64,000 bases of DNA from Sporosarcina ureae (GCF_002101375.1 NZ_CP015207.1:3289766-3353765); one strand, 5' to 3'. Positions 1-10,399 are shown, numbered from the stretch's first letter. The notes: generated by a model not told the origin, from the letters alone. Translations and numbers: made by a program.

Positions 1-801
1 TTGCCTGATATGCGTGCTGGTTGTTCGATGGCTGATATGGCGGATATCTACCAGACGGAACGAGCGTGGATTGACTTGCAAGCACGTTTTGGAGATACGA
101 TTCTTCCATTGACGTACGTCAACTCAACGGCAGCAATCAAAGCATTTGTCGGGCGTAATGGTGGTGCAACAGTGACATCGTCAAATGCCAAAGAAATCGT
201 TCAATGGGCTTTCACTCAGAAAAAACGTATTTTATTCTTACCTGATCAGCATTTAGGGCGCAACACAGCGTATGGACTTGGAGTGCCTCTCGATCATATG
301 GCTGTATGGAATCCTATTACAGATACTCTCGAATACGCTGGACAAAACGAAGAGTGTCAAGTGATATTGTGGAAAGGACATTGCTCGGTCCACGAAAACT
401 TCACGGTAGAAAATATTCGACAGTTACGTGAAAATGATCCTGATCGTCGTATTATTGTTCACCCGGAATGTTCTCACGAAGTCGTGATGAAATCTGATGA
501 TAATGGTTCAACGAAGTATATTATTGATCAAATTGAATCCGCCGCTCCTGGAACGAAATGGGCGATCGGAACAGAAATGAATTTAGTCAACCGTCTGATG
601 GAAAATCATCCGGATCAAGATATCATTTCATTAAACCCTTTAATGTGTCCTTGTTTGACAATGAACCGTATTGATTTACCTCATTTACTTTGGAGTCTTG
701 AAAGTATCATAGAAGGCGCGGAGCAAAATATTATCCAAGTGGATGAAGCTACTTCCGCTGATGCGATGGATGCGCTAAACCGTATGTTGCAACGAAACTA
801 A
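1..801 (+). CDS. nadA: quinolinate synthase NadA, 5'-truncated by window edge
   Basis: NadA condenses iminoaspartate with dihydroxyacetone phosphate to quinolinate in de novo NAD synthesis and needs a [4Fe-4S] cluster. The visible 266 residues contain three cysteines in the expected setting: Cys8 in GCSMADMA, Cys128 in KGHCSVH and Cys218 in MCPCLTMNR. Their spacings of 120 and 90 match the B. subtilis cluster ligands (110/230/320), so about 100 N-terminal residues lie upstream of the window and the apparent TTG start at base 1 is not the true start. It is probably the last gene of a nad operon, since a new promoter begins 12 bases after its stop. nadD, further along the same pathway, lies at 25.6 kb. 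Confidence 0.93.
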   Translation: MPDMRAGCSMADMADIYQTERAWIDLQARFGDTILPLTYVNSTAAIKAFVGRNGGATVTSSNAKEIVQWAFTQKKRILFLPDQHLGRNTAYGLGVPLDHMAVWNPITDTLEYAGQNEECQVILWKGHCSVHENFTVENIRQLRENDPDRRIIVHPECSHEVVMKSDDNGSTKYIIDQIESAAPGTKWAIGTEMNLVNRLMENHPDQDIISLNPLMCPCLTMNRIDLPHLLWSLESIIEGAEQNIIQVDEATSADAMDALNRMLQRN

Positions 802-812
802 CGTAGCTGCGC

Positions 813-840
813 TTGACAATTACTCTGAATATTGTATGAT
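813..840 (+). promoter_or_regulatory. sigma-A promoter for the proBA T-box leader
   Basis: TTGACA at 813-818 and TATGAT at 835-840 are separated by 16 bp, a near-consensus housekeeping promoter. Transcription would start near 847, immediately before the T-box leader. Confidence 0.75.
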
Positions 841-846
841 TGGGAA

Positions 847-1092
847 AATGATATTGAATGTTGAAGAAGGATCAGTAGATAAATAGCATGTGTTAGAGAG
901 CGGAATCCATCGGCTGGAAGTTTCCGTCGCAATGCCTTGTCGAACCTGCCTTTTGAGTCCTGTGAAAACACAGGCGCGCACCTTGGCGTTAGAAGGAAAG
1001 CGGGATTCATATAAATGGATCCAATGATGGTGGCACCGCGGAAGTTATGTCCTTTCGTCCTGATTATATCGGGACGATTGGGCTTTTTTATT
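847..1092 (+). promoter_or_regulatory. T-box riboswitch upstream of proBA (proline)
   Basis: A T-box leader senses uncharged tRNA and lets transcription pass a terminator. The conserved T-box core (GGTGGCACCGCGG) lies at 1029-1041. It is followed by a terminator hairpin whose arms TTCGTCC and GGGACGA surround TGATTATATC and end in a run of T at 1084-1089. In stem I, a GAA followed by CCT (945-947) is the likely specifier, a proline codon that fits the downstream proline genes. The alternative register, CTG at 946-948, would read leucine, so the assignment rests partly on context. The hairpin near 960-975 (CCTGTG/CACAGG) would be an internal stem. Confidence 0.88.
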
Positions 1093-1134
1093 TCCTAAAA
1101 GCAGATGATATGGAGAAATGGAAGGCGAATGTAT

Positions 1135-2226
1135 ATGAAAAGACAACGAATCGTTGTGAAAATCGGTAGCAGCTCGTTAACGAATGATAATGGAGAAATA
1201 GATCAAGTGAAATTCAATGATCATGTCGATGCCTTGGCGATGCTAAAAAACGTTGGACATGAAGTCATTGTCGTCTCTTCAGGAGCGGTCGCGGCAGGCT
1301 TTGCCCGTCTCGGTTATTCTTCCCGTCCACAGACCATAAAAGGTAAGCAAGCCGCAGCGGCAGTAGGGCAGAGCTTATTGATACAGTCTTATATCGAAAG
1401 ATTTAGCGCTCATAAAGTAATACCAGCACAGATCTTATTGACGCGTCATGACTTTGCCGATCGCGATCGATACCGCAACGCATTTGCGGCGATGTCTGAA
1501 TTACTTGACCGTGGTATTATGCCGATCATTAATGAAAATGATACGGTGTCCATTGACGAGTTAACATTCGGTGATAATGATATGCTATCCGCATTAGTCA
1601 GTGGTTTTCTACACGCGGATCAGTTGATTATTTTAACCGATGTCAATGGCATCTACACAAGTAATCCACGAACAGATCCAGACGCTGTACGAGTGACTAA
1701 GTTGGATGAAATTACAGATGAATTACTGGGCGGTGCTGATGATGTCGGCTCAAAAGTCGGTACAGGGGGCATGCGTTCGAAGATACTGGCTGCAAAAACC
1801 GCTCACACATTGGCAGTTCCAGTATTCATTGGAACAGGGCGTGGTCCGTCAAAATTACTGGACATTTTAAAAGGTCATGGAGACGGTACATATATTTCCA
1901 GTCCTGTTGCCAATACGATCAATACGAACCGTCAATGGATTGCACTTCATTCCGAATCAACTGGACGTCTATATGTGGATAAAGGTGCCGAAGAAGCCAT
2001 TGTGCATAATGGCCGCAGTTTATTACCTGCAGGTGTCTTTAAAGTACAAGGTGACTTTGGTATTGGCGAAGTCGTGGAAGTGTTCGGTTTAGATGGTTTG
2101 ATCGGTAAAGGTGAAGTCACCTATTCATCTGAACAATTAAAACAAACGATATCCAATAAGGATAAATTGGAAGAATTCAAACCGATGCTAGAAGTCATTC
2201 ACCGTGATCGCTGGGTACAAGTATAA
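1135..2226 (+). CDS. proB: glutamate 5-kinase
   Basis: ProB phosphorylates L-glutamate to glutamyl-5-phosphate, the first and feedback-controlled step of proline synthesis. The N-terminal amino-acid-kinase domain (residues 1-255) shows the nucleotide and substrate motifs VVKIGSSSLT, VSSGAVAAG, NENDTVS and GTGGMRSK. A PUA domain occupies about residues 275-360. I start at ATG 1135, preceded by GAAGGCG, because this gives 363 residues beginning MKRQRIVVKIGSS, like the B. subtilis protein. ATG codons at 1105 and 1129 would add residues not seen in the family. It lies under the proline T-box and 19 bp upstream of proA, forming an operon. Confidence 0.96.
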   Translation: MKRQRIVVKIGSSSLTNDNGEIDQVKFNDHVDALAMLKNVGHEVIVVSSGAVAAGFARLGYSSRPQTIKGKQAAAAVGQSLLIQSYIERFSAHKVIPAQILLTRHDFADRDRYRNAFAAMSELLDRGIMPIINENDTVSIDELTFGDNDMLSALVSGFLHADQLIILTDVNGIYTSNPRTDPDAVRVTKLDEITDELLGGADDVGSKVGTGGMRSKILAAKTAHTLAVPVFIGTGRGPSKLLDILKGHGDGTYISSPVANTINTNRQWIALHSESTGRLYVDKGAEEAIVHNGRSLLPAGVFKVQGDFGIGEVVEVFGLDGLIGKGEVTYSSEQLKQTISNKDKLEEFKPMLEVIHRDRWVQV

Positions 2227-2245
2227 TTAAAGGAGAGAAGTTATT

Positions 2246-3490
2246 ATGAGTGAAATTAAAGCTAAAGGCAAGGCTGCTAAAGAAGCGAGTATTGAACTGA
2301 ACGTGGCAACGACAGAAGAGAAAAACCATGCATTGCAATTGATTGCCGATCAATTATTGGAAGAACAGGATCAATTGCTCACGGAGAATAAAAAAGATAT
2401 TGAAGAAGGTCGTGAAAGAGGAATTGACTCGGCCGTTCTCGATCGTATTTTATTGACGCCTGAGCGTATTGAAGCTATGGCGGAAGGTGTTCGTCTACTA
2501 ATTGAATTACAAGATCCAATTGGAGAAACGCTTGAAGAAATCCACAAAGAAAACGGATTACATATTGTCAAGAAGCGCGTGCCGATCGGTGTCATTGCAA
2601 TGATTTATGAAGCACGACCGAATGTTACGATCGATGCTGCGTCCCTCGCTTTGAAAACAGGGAATGCGGTCGTGTTGCGGGGAAGTTCGTCTGCGAAATA
2701 TTCCAATTTGGCCCTATGGCGTGTTATTCAACGCGGACTCGAAAAAAGTTCATTACCAGTCGATTCTGTTCAATTAATAGAAGACACGAGTCGAGAAACA
2801 GCGAAAGAATTGTTCACACTCAATGACTATTTAGATGTCTTGATTCCACGTGGCGGAGCTAAGTTGATACAGACTGTTATCCGTGAGTCTACAGTACCGG
2901 TGATTGAAACAGGGGCGGGGAACTGCCATGTGTTTATCGATGAATCCGCAGATGAGAAAATGGCGATTGATATAGTAGTCAATGCCAAAACCCATCGTCC
3001 GTCGGTTTGCAACGCGATCGAAACCGTTTTGATCGATTCCAACTGGTTGACGCGACATGGAAAGCGTTTGATTAAAGCATTACGTGACCAAGACGTGCAA
3101 CTACAAGGTGACGATCAACTACAGGCATTTGATTCAGATGTCGCAGCGGTTGAACAAAATGATTGGTCAAATGAATACCTGGACTTGACATTACGCTTGA
3201 AGAGCGTGGAAAATGTACAGCAAGCATTAGATCATATAGCAACATTCAGTACGAAGCATTCAGAAAGCATTATTACACAGACGGATGCACATGCTGAGCA
3301 ATTTTTAAATAACGTAGATGCCGCAGCTGTTTACGTTAATGCTTCCACACGCTTTACGGATGGTTTTGAATTCGGTTATGGTGCTGAAATCGGTATCAGT
3401 ACACAAAAGCTTCACGCGAGAGGTCCAATGGGATTAGAAGCATTGACTTCTTCGAAATTTGTAATTCGGGGAACCGGACAAATCAGATAA
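2246..3490 (+). CDS. proA: gamma-glutamyl phosphate reductase
   Basis: ProA reduces glutamyl-5-phosphate to glutamate-5-semialdehyde with NADPH, the second proline step; the product cyclises spontaneously. The 414-residue protein is full length for the family. The catalytic cysteine is Cys255 in the motif HRPSVCNAIET. A good Shine-Dalgarno (AGGAGAGAAG at 2231-2240) precedes the ATG. It is cotranscribed with proB and so shares the T-box. No proC (pyrroline-5-carboxylate reductase) follows, so the last step must be encoded elsewhere. Confidence 0.96.
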   Translation: MSEIKAKGKAAKEASIELNVATTEEKNHALQLIADQLLEEQDQLLTENKKDIEEGRERGIDSAVLDRILLTPERIEAMAEGVRLLIELQDPIGETLEEIHKENGLHIVKKRVPIGVIAMIYEARPNVTIDAASLALKTGNAVVLRGSSSAKYSNLALWRVIQRGLEKSSLPVDSVQLIEDTSRETAKELFTLNDYLDVLIPRGGAKLIQTVIRESTVPVIETGAGNCHVFIDESADEKMAIDIVVNAKTHRPSVCNAIETVLIDSNWLTRHGKRLIKALRDQDVQLQGDDQLQAFDSDVAAVEQNDWSNEYLDLTLRLKSVENVQQALDHIATFSTKHSESIITQTDAHAEQFLNNVDAAAVYVNASTRFTDGFEFGYGAEIGISTQKLHARGPMGLEALTSSKFVIRGTGQIR

Positions 3491-3509
3491 TATTTAGGAG
3501 GGTTTATTT

Positions 3510-4589
3510 ATGGCCAATGAAAAACATATTTTACACTATGAAACTTCCGCACCAAAAGACAAACCAGCAGCGGATGATCCACTCGCTTTCGGAACAATTT
3601 TCACAGATCACATGTTTGTAATGGACTATACAGATGGAACTGGATGGCATGATCCTCGTATTGAGCCGTATAAGCCATTTCTTTTAGATCCAGCCGCTAT
3701 CGTGTTGCATTATGGACAAACTGTTTTTGAAGGGTTGAAAGCCTATTTAAACGAAGACAAGGAAGTAGTTTTGTTCCGTCCAGAGGAAAATATGAAACGC
3801 CTGAACCGTTCAAATGATAGATTATGCATGCCGATGTTCGATGAGAAATTCGTATTAAGCGCACTAAAGGAATTGATTTCTGTTGATAAAGATTGGATTC
3901 CGGATAGAGCAGGGACATCACTTTACGTCCGTCCTTTCATTTTCGCTACACAGCCTTATTTAGGTGTAGCTCCTTCTAAAACGTACCGCCTAATGATCAT
4001 TTTATCGCCGGTAGGTCCATATTATAAAGAAGGAGTTAATCCGGTCAAAATTGCAGTTGAATCAGAATATGTCCGTGCGGCAGTAGGTGGTACAGGCTCT
4101 GCGAAAACAGCTGGTAACTATGCAGGCGCGATGAAAGCTCAAGAAGTGGCGGAAGCGGAAGGGTATTCACAAGTTCTGTGGCTGGATGCAAAAGAACATC
4201 GTTATATAGAAGAAGTGGGAGCGATGAATGTATTCTTCAAAATCAATGGAGAAGTTATCACCCCAAGCCTCAATGGCAGTATTTTGGAAGGTATCACGCG
4301 TAAGTCCGTTATCGAGTTATTGATCGCTTGGGATATTCCAGTTACAGAACGTAAAGTGTCCATCGAGGAAATTATGGAAGCCAATCGAGAAGGCACATTA
4401 GAAGAGGCATTCGGTACAGGAACGGCTGCTGTTATTTCTCCGATAGGTGAACTATTCTTTGAAGGTGAAAAATGCGAGATCAATCAGAATGAGATCGGTG
4501 AACTTTCGCTAAAGCTTTACGAGACGATTACAGGCATCCAGACTGGAAAAATAGAAGATCCATTTAACTGGGTCGTGCCGGTAGACTAA
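3510..4589 (+). CDS. ilvE: branched-chain amino acid aminotransferase
   Basis: This PLP enzyme transfers the amino group between branched-chain amino acids and 2-oxoglutarate. At 359 residues it is the longer fold-type IV form (B. subtilis YbgE/YwaA-like). The PLP lysine is Lys199 in GSAKTAGNYAGA, and the phosphate-binding region reads EEVGAMNVFF followed by LNGSILEGITRKS. It starts 19 bp after proA with a strong AGGAGGG, and no terminator is visible between them, so it may share transcripts from the proline T-box. No other branched-chain biosynthesis genes are adjacent; placing it behind proBA is unusual compared with B. subtilis. Confidence 0.93.
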   Translation: MANEKHILHYETSAPKDKPAADDPLAFGTIFTDHMFVMDYTDGTGWHDPRIEPYKPFLLDPAAIVLHYGQTVFEGLKAYLNEDKEVVLFRPEENMKRLNRSNDRLCMPMFDEKFVLSALKELISVDKDWIPDRAGTSLYVRPFIFATQPYLGVAPSKTYRLMIILSPVGPYYKEGVNPVKIAVESEYVRAAVGGTGSAKTAGNYAGAMKAQEVAEAEGYSQVLWLDAKEHRYIEEVGAMNVFFKINGEVITPSLNGSILEGITRKSVIELLIAWDIPVTERKVSIEEIMEANREGTLEEAFGTGTAAVISPIGELFFEGEKCEINQNEIGELSLKLYETITGIQTGKIEDPFNWVVPVD

Positions 4590-4618
4590 TTTCCTTCACA
4601 AATCAGGTGGAATGGTCC

Positions 4619-4647
4619 GTGACAACTGCGGTGCTGTGAAGTACACT
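4619..4647 (+). promoter_or_regulatory. possible promoter for the lipoprotein gene
   Basis: GTGACA at 4619-4624 and TACACT at 4642-4647 with 17 bp between them could be a weak sigma-A promoter in the 90-bp gap between ilvE and the lipoprotein gene. The same gap holds CTTCACA and TGTGAAG as a long-loop inverted repeat without a T run, which I do not call a terminator. Confidence 0.35.
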
Positions 4648-4679
4648 GTTAATAGTTTTGATTGAAGGGGAGTTTCCTG

Positions 4680-5480
4680 ATGAACAAAAGTTTGATCGTT
4701 CTATTCCTGGCAGTGATGCTATTTACAGTGACAGGATGCGGAAAAACGTCTTCCGCCCCGTCGAGTGCGGAAGATTTATTGAAGAAAGCGGAACAAGCGA
4801 TGGATGAATTGGAATCGGTCCATGCCAATATCGCGTACGACGAAAGTAGTGTCACATCCGATCCTGCAAAGCGTACAAGCAAAAATGTACAAGTCCAGGC
4901 GGATATTGAACAGAATCCACTGAAGGTTTCAGAGGAAGTCGTCTGGAAAATTCCAAAACAAGGCGCGAAAAACATTCAACTATTCCGCCAAGGTAATGAA
5001 TTGGCTATGCAAGAGACAGTTGAAACAGAAAAAAGTGAATGGCAAGAGCTAACAGATAAGCAACGCATAGAATTGCTTGGTGTGTGGGTGCCGTTTGTTT
5101 CTCCTGTAATGGACTTTTCGCTGTTAAAACCTTTTTTGCATGATGCAGAAATAGAAAAAATTGATTATGGCTATGCAGTGCAGTTTTCTCTATCTCCTGC
5201 TGATTATCGTCAGTTGATGGAAGTTGTATCAGTGAATAGTCCGCAACCAGAAAAATTTGTCCATACGCATGGCGGATTTCCTGTAGTGGAGAAACTGGAT
5301 GTAGAGCTGACGGTAAACGAAAAGACCATGTTTGTGACGGGCATGAAGATGTCGGCGAATGTTACGAGTTATTTCGGACGGGATTATATTCGTTATAAGC
5401 AGAAGCTCGATGCAAAGTATAGTTATTTTAATGATATTGATTCGATTTCCACACCGAAAGATGCAGAGATGTTCAAGTAA
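4680..5480 (+). CDS. lipoprotein, DUF6612-like
   Basis: A secreted, lipid-anchored protein of 266 residues. Its N-terminus has Lys3, a hydrophobic segment and the lipobox VTGC, placing the lipidated cysteine at about residue 20. The rest is hydrophilic and begins with a short helix (SSAEDLLKKAEQAMDELESV) typical of the LolA-like DUF6612/LppX-type lipoproteins common in Bacillales. I choose ATG 4680 because GAAGGGG lies 9 bases upstream; the in-frame TTG at 4662 overlaps that site. Its function is unknown, though the fold suggests binding a lipid or peptide at the membrane surface. A terminator closes the unit. Confidence 0.75.
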   Translation: MNKSLIVLFLAVMLFTVTGCGKTSSAPSSAEDLLKKAEQAMDELESVHANIAYDESSVTSDPAKRTSKNVQVQADIEQNPLKVSEEVVWKIPKQGAKNIQLFRQGNELAMQETVETEKSEWQELTDKQRIELLGVWVPFVSPVMDFSLLKPFLHDAEIEKIDYGYAVQFSLSPADYRQLMEVVSVNSPQPEKFVHTHGGFPVVEKLDVELTVNEKTMFVTGMKMSANVTSYFGRDYIRYKQKLDAKYSYFNDIDSISTPKDAEMFK

Positions 5481-5486
5481 TACGAG

Positions 5487-5527
5487 AAAATCCACACTGA
5501 CCTAGCAAAGGTTGGCGTGGATTTTTT
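5487..5527. terminator. bidirectional terminator, lipoprotein gene / rarA
   Basis: Arms AAAATCCAC (5487-5495) and GTGGATTTT (5517-5525) are followed by T on the plus strand and by TTTTC on the minus strand. It sits between two convergent genes and can serve both. Confidence 0.85.
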
Positions 5528-5546
5528 GTACTATCTAGCTAAATTC

Positions 5547-6842
5547 CTAACGTGGATTCTTTTGGCCTTTGAATGATTGAAGACGCTTGTGAATGGCGGC
5601 CATTCTAGTTTCTTCACCGGCTTCTACAGGGGTATAGAACTTAGAGTTTACTAGGCTGTCAGGCAAGTACTGCTGGTCTGTCCAACCGCCAAATGTGCCT
5701 ACCGGTGTTGCGTGTGGATAGACGTATCCGCCATGACCAAGTGCGGCAGACCCGCTGTAGTGTGTATCACGTAAATGCATGGGGATTTCGCCTGTTGGTT
5801 TCTCATGCAGTGTTTTTGTAGCCGCATCGATAGCTTTATAAGCGGAGTTTGATTTAGAAGCCAGACACATCTCTATAATTGCCGTGGCCAGTGGAATACG
5901 TGCTTCTGGCATGCCAAGACGTTGTGCGGCGTCTGTGGCCGCGAGAACTCGGCTTCCGACATCCGGCGCTGCCAAACCGATATCTTCATAACTCATGACA
6001 AGCATCCGTCTTGTAACAGCTGTGAGGTCTCCAATTTCGAGTAGTTGGGCCAAATAATAAAGTGCGGCATCGACATCGCTTCCGCGTACACTTTTTTGCA
6101 AAGCAGATAATAAATTAAAATGATGCGAGCCCTTTTTATCGCCTAGTAAACTAACTCTAGTCAATAATTGAGCAAGCAATGCATCTTCAATAATAATCTT
6201 GCCGTCCTCTTCATCACTTGCAGCAAGTAATGATTCAAGGAAAGTTAAAGCTTTTCGCGCATCACCATTCACGCCTTCTGAGATTTTCTCCAGTTGTTCT
6301 GTTGTGATGTCAATCGTTTCCTTACCGAGTCCTTTTTTCTCGTCTTTCAATGTACGCTCGAGTAATTCCAGTAAATCTTTTGGTTGCAATCGTTTTAATT
6401 GGACGATTTCTCCACAACGTGAACGAATAGCGGGATTGACATCATGGAATGGATTTTCCGTTGTCGCACCGATCAAGACAATCGCACCGCTTTCTACATG
6501 AGGAAGCAGTGTATCCTGCTGCAATTTATTGAAACGATGGATTTCATCTAAGAATAACAACACTTTGCCCGTCATCCGTGCTTCTTTCACTACATCTTCT
6601 ACGTCTTTTTTTCCTGCTACTGTGGCATTCAACGCAATGAAAGGTAGTTTTGACGTACCTGCGATTGCGTATGCTAGAGACGTTTTGCCGATACCTGGTT
6701 CACCATATAATAAAAGGGACGGGACATGCCCGTTCTTGATCATCCGATATAAGGGAGTATTGTTGCCGATGACCTGGTCTTGTCCGATCACTTCATCAAT
6801 CGTCTCAGGCCGCATGCGAAAAGCCAAAGGTTCATTATGCAT
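5547..6842 (-). CDS. rarA: replication-associated recombination protein RarA (MgsA family)
   Basis: RarA is an AAA+ ATPase that acts at stalled replication forks. The 431-residue protein shows Walker A (GEPGIGKTS), Walker B (LLFLDEIHRF), sensor I (GATTENPFHDVNPAIRSR) and a C-terminal MgsA tetramerisation domain (from about residue 240, SNSAYKAID then QQYLPD). I choose ATG 6842 (MHNEPLAFRMRPETIDEV) because AGGAGG at 6849-6854 is 6 bases upstream. The ATG at 6848 abuts that site, and the longer N-terminal extension looks non-coding. It is divergent from cymR, as in B. subtilis (yrvN-yrzC). Confidence 0.94.
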   Translation of the reverse strand: MHNEPLAFRMRPETIDEVIGQDQVIGNNTPLYRMIKNGHVPSLLLYGEPGIGKTSLAYAIAGTSKLPFIALNATVAGKKDVEDVVKEARMTGKVLLFLDEIHRFNKLQQDTLLPHVESGAIVLIGATTENPFHDVNPAIRSRCGEIVQLKRLQPKDLLELLERTLKDEKKGLGKETIDITTEQLEKISEGVNGDARKALTFLESLLAASDEEDGKIIIEDALLAQLLTRVSLLGDKKGSHHFNLLSALQKSVRGSDVDAALYYLAQLLEIGDLTAVTRRMLVMSYEDIGLAAPDVGSRVLAATDAAQRLGMPEARIPLATAIIEMCLASKSNSAYKAIDAATKTLHEKPTGEIPMHLRDTHYSGSAALGHGGYVYPHATPVGTFGGWTDQQYLPDSLVNSKFYTPVEAGEETRMAAIHKRLQSFKGQKNPR

Positions 6843-6873
6843 GTACATCCTCCTAGCGTACGTTTGTTCTTTC

Positions 6874-6902
6874 ATTATACCGTAAAACATTAGTGAAGTC
6901 AT
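6874..6902 (-). promoter_or_regulatory. rarA promoter (reverse strand)
   Basis: On the minus strand ATGACT (6902-6897) and a perfect TATAAT (6879-6874) are 17 bp apart, with the rarA Shine-Dalgarno 20 bases further on. Confidence 0.6.
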
Positions 6903-6926
6903 TTGCAAGAACCAGTGATACAATTA

Positions 6927-6935
6927 TGCTATACT
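6927..6935 (+). promoter_or_regulatory. extended -10 promoter for cymR
   Basis: TGC followed by TATACT (6927-6935) is an extended -10 element. No good -35 is present at 17 bp. It faces away from the rarA promoter, and the short region between them is the natural place for CymR autoregulation. Confidence 0.5.
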
Positions 6936-6968
6936 GATTTCAGCAATTTTAGTAAAGGACGATGCCCA

Positions 6969-7388
6969 ATGAAAATATCCACTAAAGGACGATACGGACT
7001 TACAGTAATAGTAGAATTAGGACGAAAATATGGAGAGGGTCCTGTGCCTTTGCGTAAAATCGCAGAAGAGCAAAATCTCTCTGAAGCATACCTGGAACAA
7101 CTGATCCCGCCTTTACGCAACAGTGGAATGGTGAAAAGTGTTCGCGGTGCCTACGGTGGCTATAAACTCGCAAAAGATCCTTCTGAAATCGTGGCAGGTG
7201 ACGTAATTCGTTTGCTTGAAGGACCGATCCAATTAGTCGAAGGGCTTGATGACGATGATATTCCGCAACGGGAACTATGGAAACGAATCGGAGACGCAAT
7301 CCGAGGAGTATTGGATCATACGACGATCAAAGATTTAATTGAATTTGAAGATACGTCGACTGCTGATGAATACATGTTCTATATTTAA
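6969..7388 (+). CDS. cymR: Rrf2-family regulator CymR
   Basis: CymR is the master repressor of cysteine metabolism in Bacillales and works with cysteine synthase CysK. The 139 residues begin MKISTKGRYGLTVIVELGRK, contain the winged helix-turn-helix with recognition helix LSEAYLEQLIPPLRNSG (residues 40-56) and the wing RGAYGGYKLA, and end EYMFYI, closely matching the B. subtilis protein. There are no cluster-ligand cysteines, as expected for CymR rather than IscR. ATG 6969 is set by AAAGGA at 6955-6960. It sits 12 bp upstream of a cysteine desulfurase gene. Confidence 0.95.
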   Translation: MKISTKGRYGLTVIVELGRKYGEGPVPLRKIAEEQNLSEAYLEQLIPPLRNSGMVKSVRGAYGGYKLAKDPSEIVAGDVIRLLEGPIQLVEGLDDDDIPQRELWKRIGDAIRGVLDHTTIKDLIEFEDTSTADEYMFYI

Positions 7389-7400
7389 AGGAGTTTAGTT

Positions 7401-8549
7401 ATGAAACCAGCTATATATTTAGACTATGCTGCCACGACACCGATACATCCAACTGTATTGGAGCGATTCACCACTGCGCTGCAGGATACATATGGTAATC
7501 CTTCAAGTACACATCAATTCGGTCGTCACGCGAGGAAAGTGCTGGAAGATGCACGCAAAACGTTAGCCTCTTCGATCAATGCATCACCTAATGAAATCAT
7601 TCTTACTTCTGGAGGAACAGAAGCGGATAACTTGGCGGTTTTTGGGTGTGTACGATCGTCGGAAACAGAAGGCAAACATATTATTACAACGGAAATCGAA
7701 CATCATGCGGTGTTAAATCCGTGTAAACAACTGGAGTCACAAGGCTATAAAGTGACCTATCTTTCACCTAACCGCAATGGGGTCATAACTACAGAGCAAG
7801 TTCAGCACGCATTAACAGATGAAACCATTTTGGTGTCCATCATGTATGGAAACAACGAGGTGGGGACAATACAGCCAATTGCGGAGATCGGCCAGCTTCT
7901 CTCCACACATCAGGCCGTCTTCCATACAGATGCAGTGCAAGCTTACGGTACGTGCCAACTGGATGTCGAGGAACTGCAAGTTGATTTATTATCAGTTTCA
8001 GCACATAAACTTAATGGGCCAAAAGGAATCGGCTTTCTTTATCAGCGAAAAGGTAAGATGCTATCGAGCCAAGTATTCGGAGGTTCACAAGAGAGGAAAC
8101 GCCGTGCAGGTACAGAAAATGTACCAGCTGTAGTTGCATTTGCAGAAGCGGTCTCCATTGCCGAGCAATCAAAGCTCGTTAAACAAAAAAACTATTCTAC
8201 GTATAAACAAATAATGGCGGATGTCTTTGAAAAGCATCAAATCGATTTCCAACCGACCATCCCCCATGCAGTAAGATCTTTGCCGCATATTTATCACGTA
8301 TCGTTTCCGGGCACCGATGTGGAGACATTTTTGATGAGTTTGGATTTAGACGGTATAGCCGTATCAAGCGGTTCTGCTTGTACTGCAGGATCATTTGAAC
8401 CGTCACATGTCGTAACGGCTATGTTCGGTACGGAATCAGATAACGCTAGAAACTCGATCCGCATTAGTTTCGGCTATGATTTGGATGAATCCATTATAGA
8501 AGAAGCAGCCAATCGAATCGCAAGTGTAGTCAAACGACTAGTGAAATGA
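7401..8549 (+). CDS. iscS: cysteine desulfurase (YrvO/IscS type)
   Basis: A PLP enzyme that removes sulfur from cysteine and carries it as a persulfide. The PLP lysine is Lys203 in SAHKLNGPKG and the catalytic cysteine is Cys327 in SSGSACTAGS, within the long flexible loop of group I (IscS/NifS-type) desulfurases. The length, 382 residues, is normal. It lies directly upstream of mnmA, the thiouridylase that takes sulfur from the dedicated desulfurase YrvO in B. subtilis, so this is its likely role here. AAAGGAG precedes the ATG by 7 bases. Confidence 0.94.
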   Translation: MKPAIYLDYAATTPIHPTVLERFTTALQDTYGNPSSTHQFGRHARKVLEDARKTLASSINASPNEIILTSGGTEADNLAVFGCVRSSETEGKHIITTEIEHHAVLNPCKQLESQGYKVTYLSPNRNGVITTEQVQHALTDETILVSIMYGNNEVGTIQPIAEIGQLLSTHQAVFHTDAVQAYGTCQLDVEELQVDLLSVSAHKLNGPKGIGFLYQRKGKMLSSQVFGGSQERKRRAGTENVPAVVAFAEAVSIAEQSKLVKQKNYSTYKQIMADVFEKHQIDFQPTIPHAVRSLPHIYHVSFPGTDVETFLMSLDLDGIAVSSGSACTAGSFEPSHVVTAMFGTESDNARNSIRISFGYDLDESIIEEAANRIASVVKRLVK

Positions 8550-8558
8550 ATTAAGTAA

Positions 8559-9689
<1,131 letters not shown>

Positions 9690-9701
9690 GGAGGCAACAG
9701 C

Positions 9702-10367
9702 ATGTCGATACATCAAGATGCAATTAAAGAAATGCAAGAAGGCAATTATGAGAAAGCAATTGAGCTTTTCATGAAAGCAGTAGAAGAAAATCCGGAAGAG
9801 CCTACAGGCTATATCAATATTGGAAACATCTTTGCGTCTCTTGGAGATGCTGAGCAGGCGGAACCATTTTTCCAAAAAGCGTTGACGCTTGATGAAAATG
9901 CAGGAACCGCTTTTTATGGACTGGCGAATCTGTATTACAATCAAGAGCGCTTTGAAGAAGCAGCAAAATTATATGAAAAAGCAATCAATACAGGATTGGA
10001 TTCTGCCGATGCCTATTTCATGCTCGGTAAAAGCATTGAACAAACAGGTAATGATCGTTTAGCACTGCCATATTTGCAGCGTGCTGTTGAATTAAATCCG
10101 GATGATCAGGAAGTGGCATTGTCCTACGGAATTTTACTAGCTAAGCTTGAATTATTTAAAGAGGCTAAGCCGGTATTCGAATCCATTTTGGCGGTAGCTC
10201 CTGATCATGCGGATAGCCATTATAATTTGGGTGTTTTATATGCAGTCTCCACAGAAGACAAAACAAGTGCGCTATCACACTTAGAGCAAGCCTTCACTTC
10301 GGAACCTGAGCACACACAAGCGCGTTATTTGTTCGATATGATCAAGCTCGGCGAACAGGGCGAGTAA
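9702..10367 (+). CDS. yrrB: TPR-repeat protein (YrrB-like)
   Basis: A soluble 221-residue protein made almost wholly of tetratricopeptide repeats, about six 34-residue units with the W/Y-LG-Y-A-F-A-P pattern (for example GDAEQAEPFFQKALTLDENA and YNLGVLYA). Such folds mediate protein contacts. It matches the position and length of B. subtilis YrrB between mnmA and recD2; its partner is unknown. GGAGG precedes the ATG by 8 bases, 12 bp after mnmA. Confidence 0.88.
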   Translation: MSIHQDAIKEMQEGNYEKAIELFMKAVEENPEEPTGYINIGNIFASLGDAEQAEPFFQKALTLDENAGTAFYGLANLYYNQERFEEAAKLYEKAINTGLDSADAYFMLGKSIEQTGNDRLALPYLQRAVELNPDDQEVALSYGILLAKLELFKEAKPVFESILAVAPDHADSHYNLGVLYAVSTEDKTSALSHLEQAFTSEPEHTQARYLFDMIKLGEQGE

Positions 10368-10399
10368 TCCATTAGGTGAAAAAGGAGGGAGACCTAGCG

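Noticed and set aside
4593..4639. Inverted repeat CTTCACA/TGTGAAG after ilvE as a terminator
   Set aside because: Loop over 30 bases and no T run.
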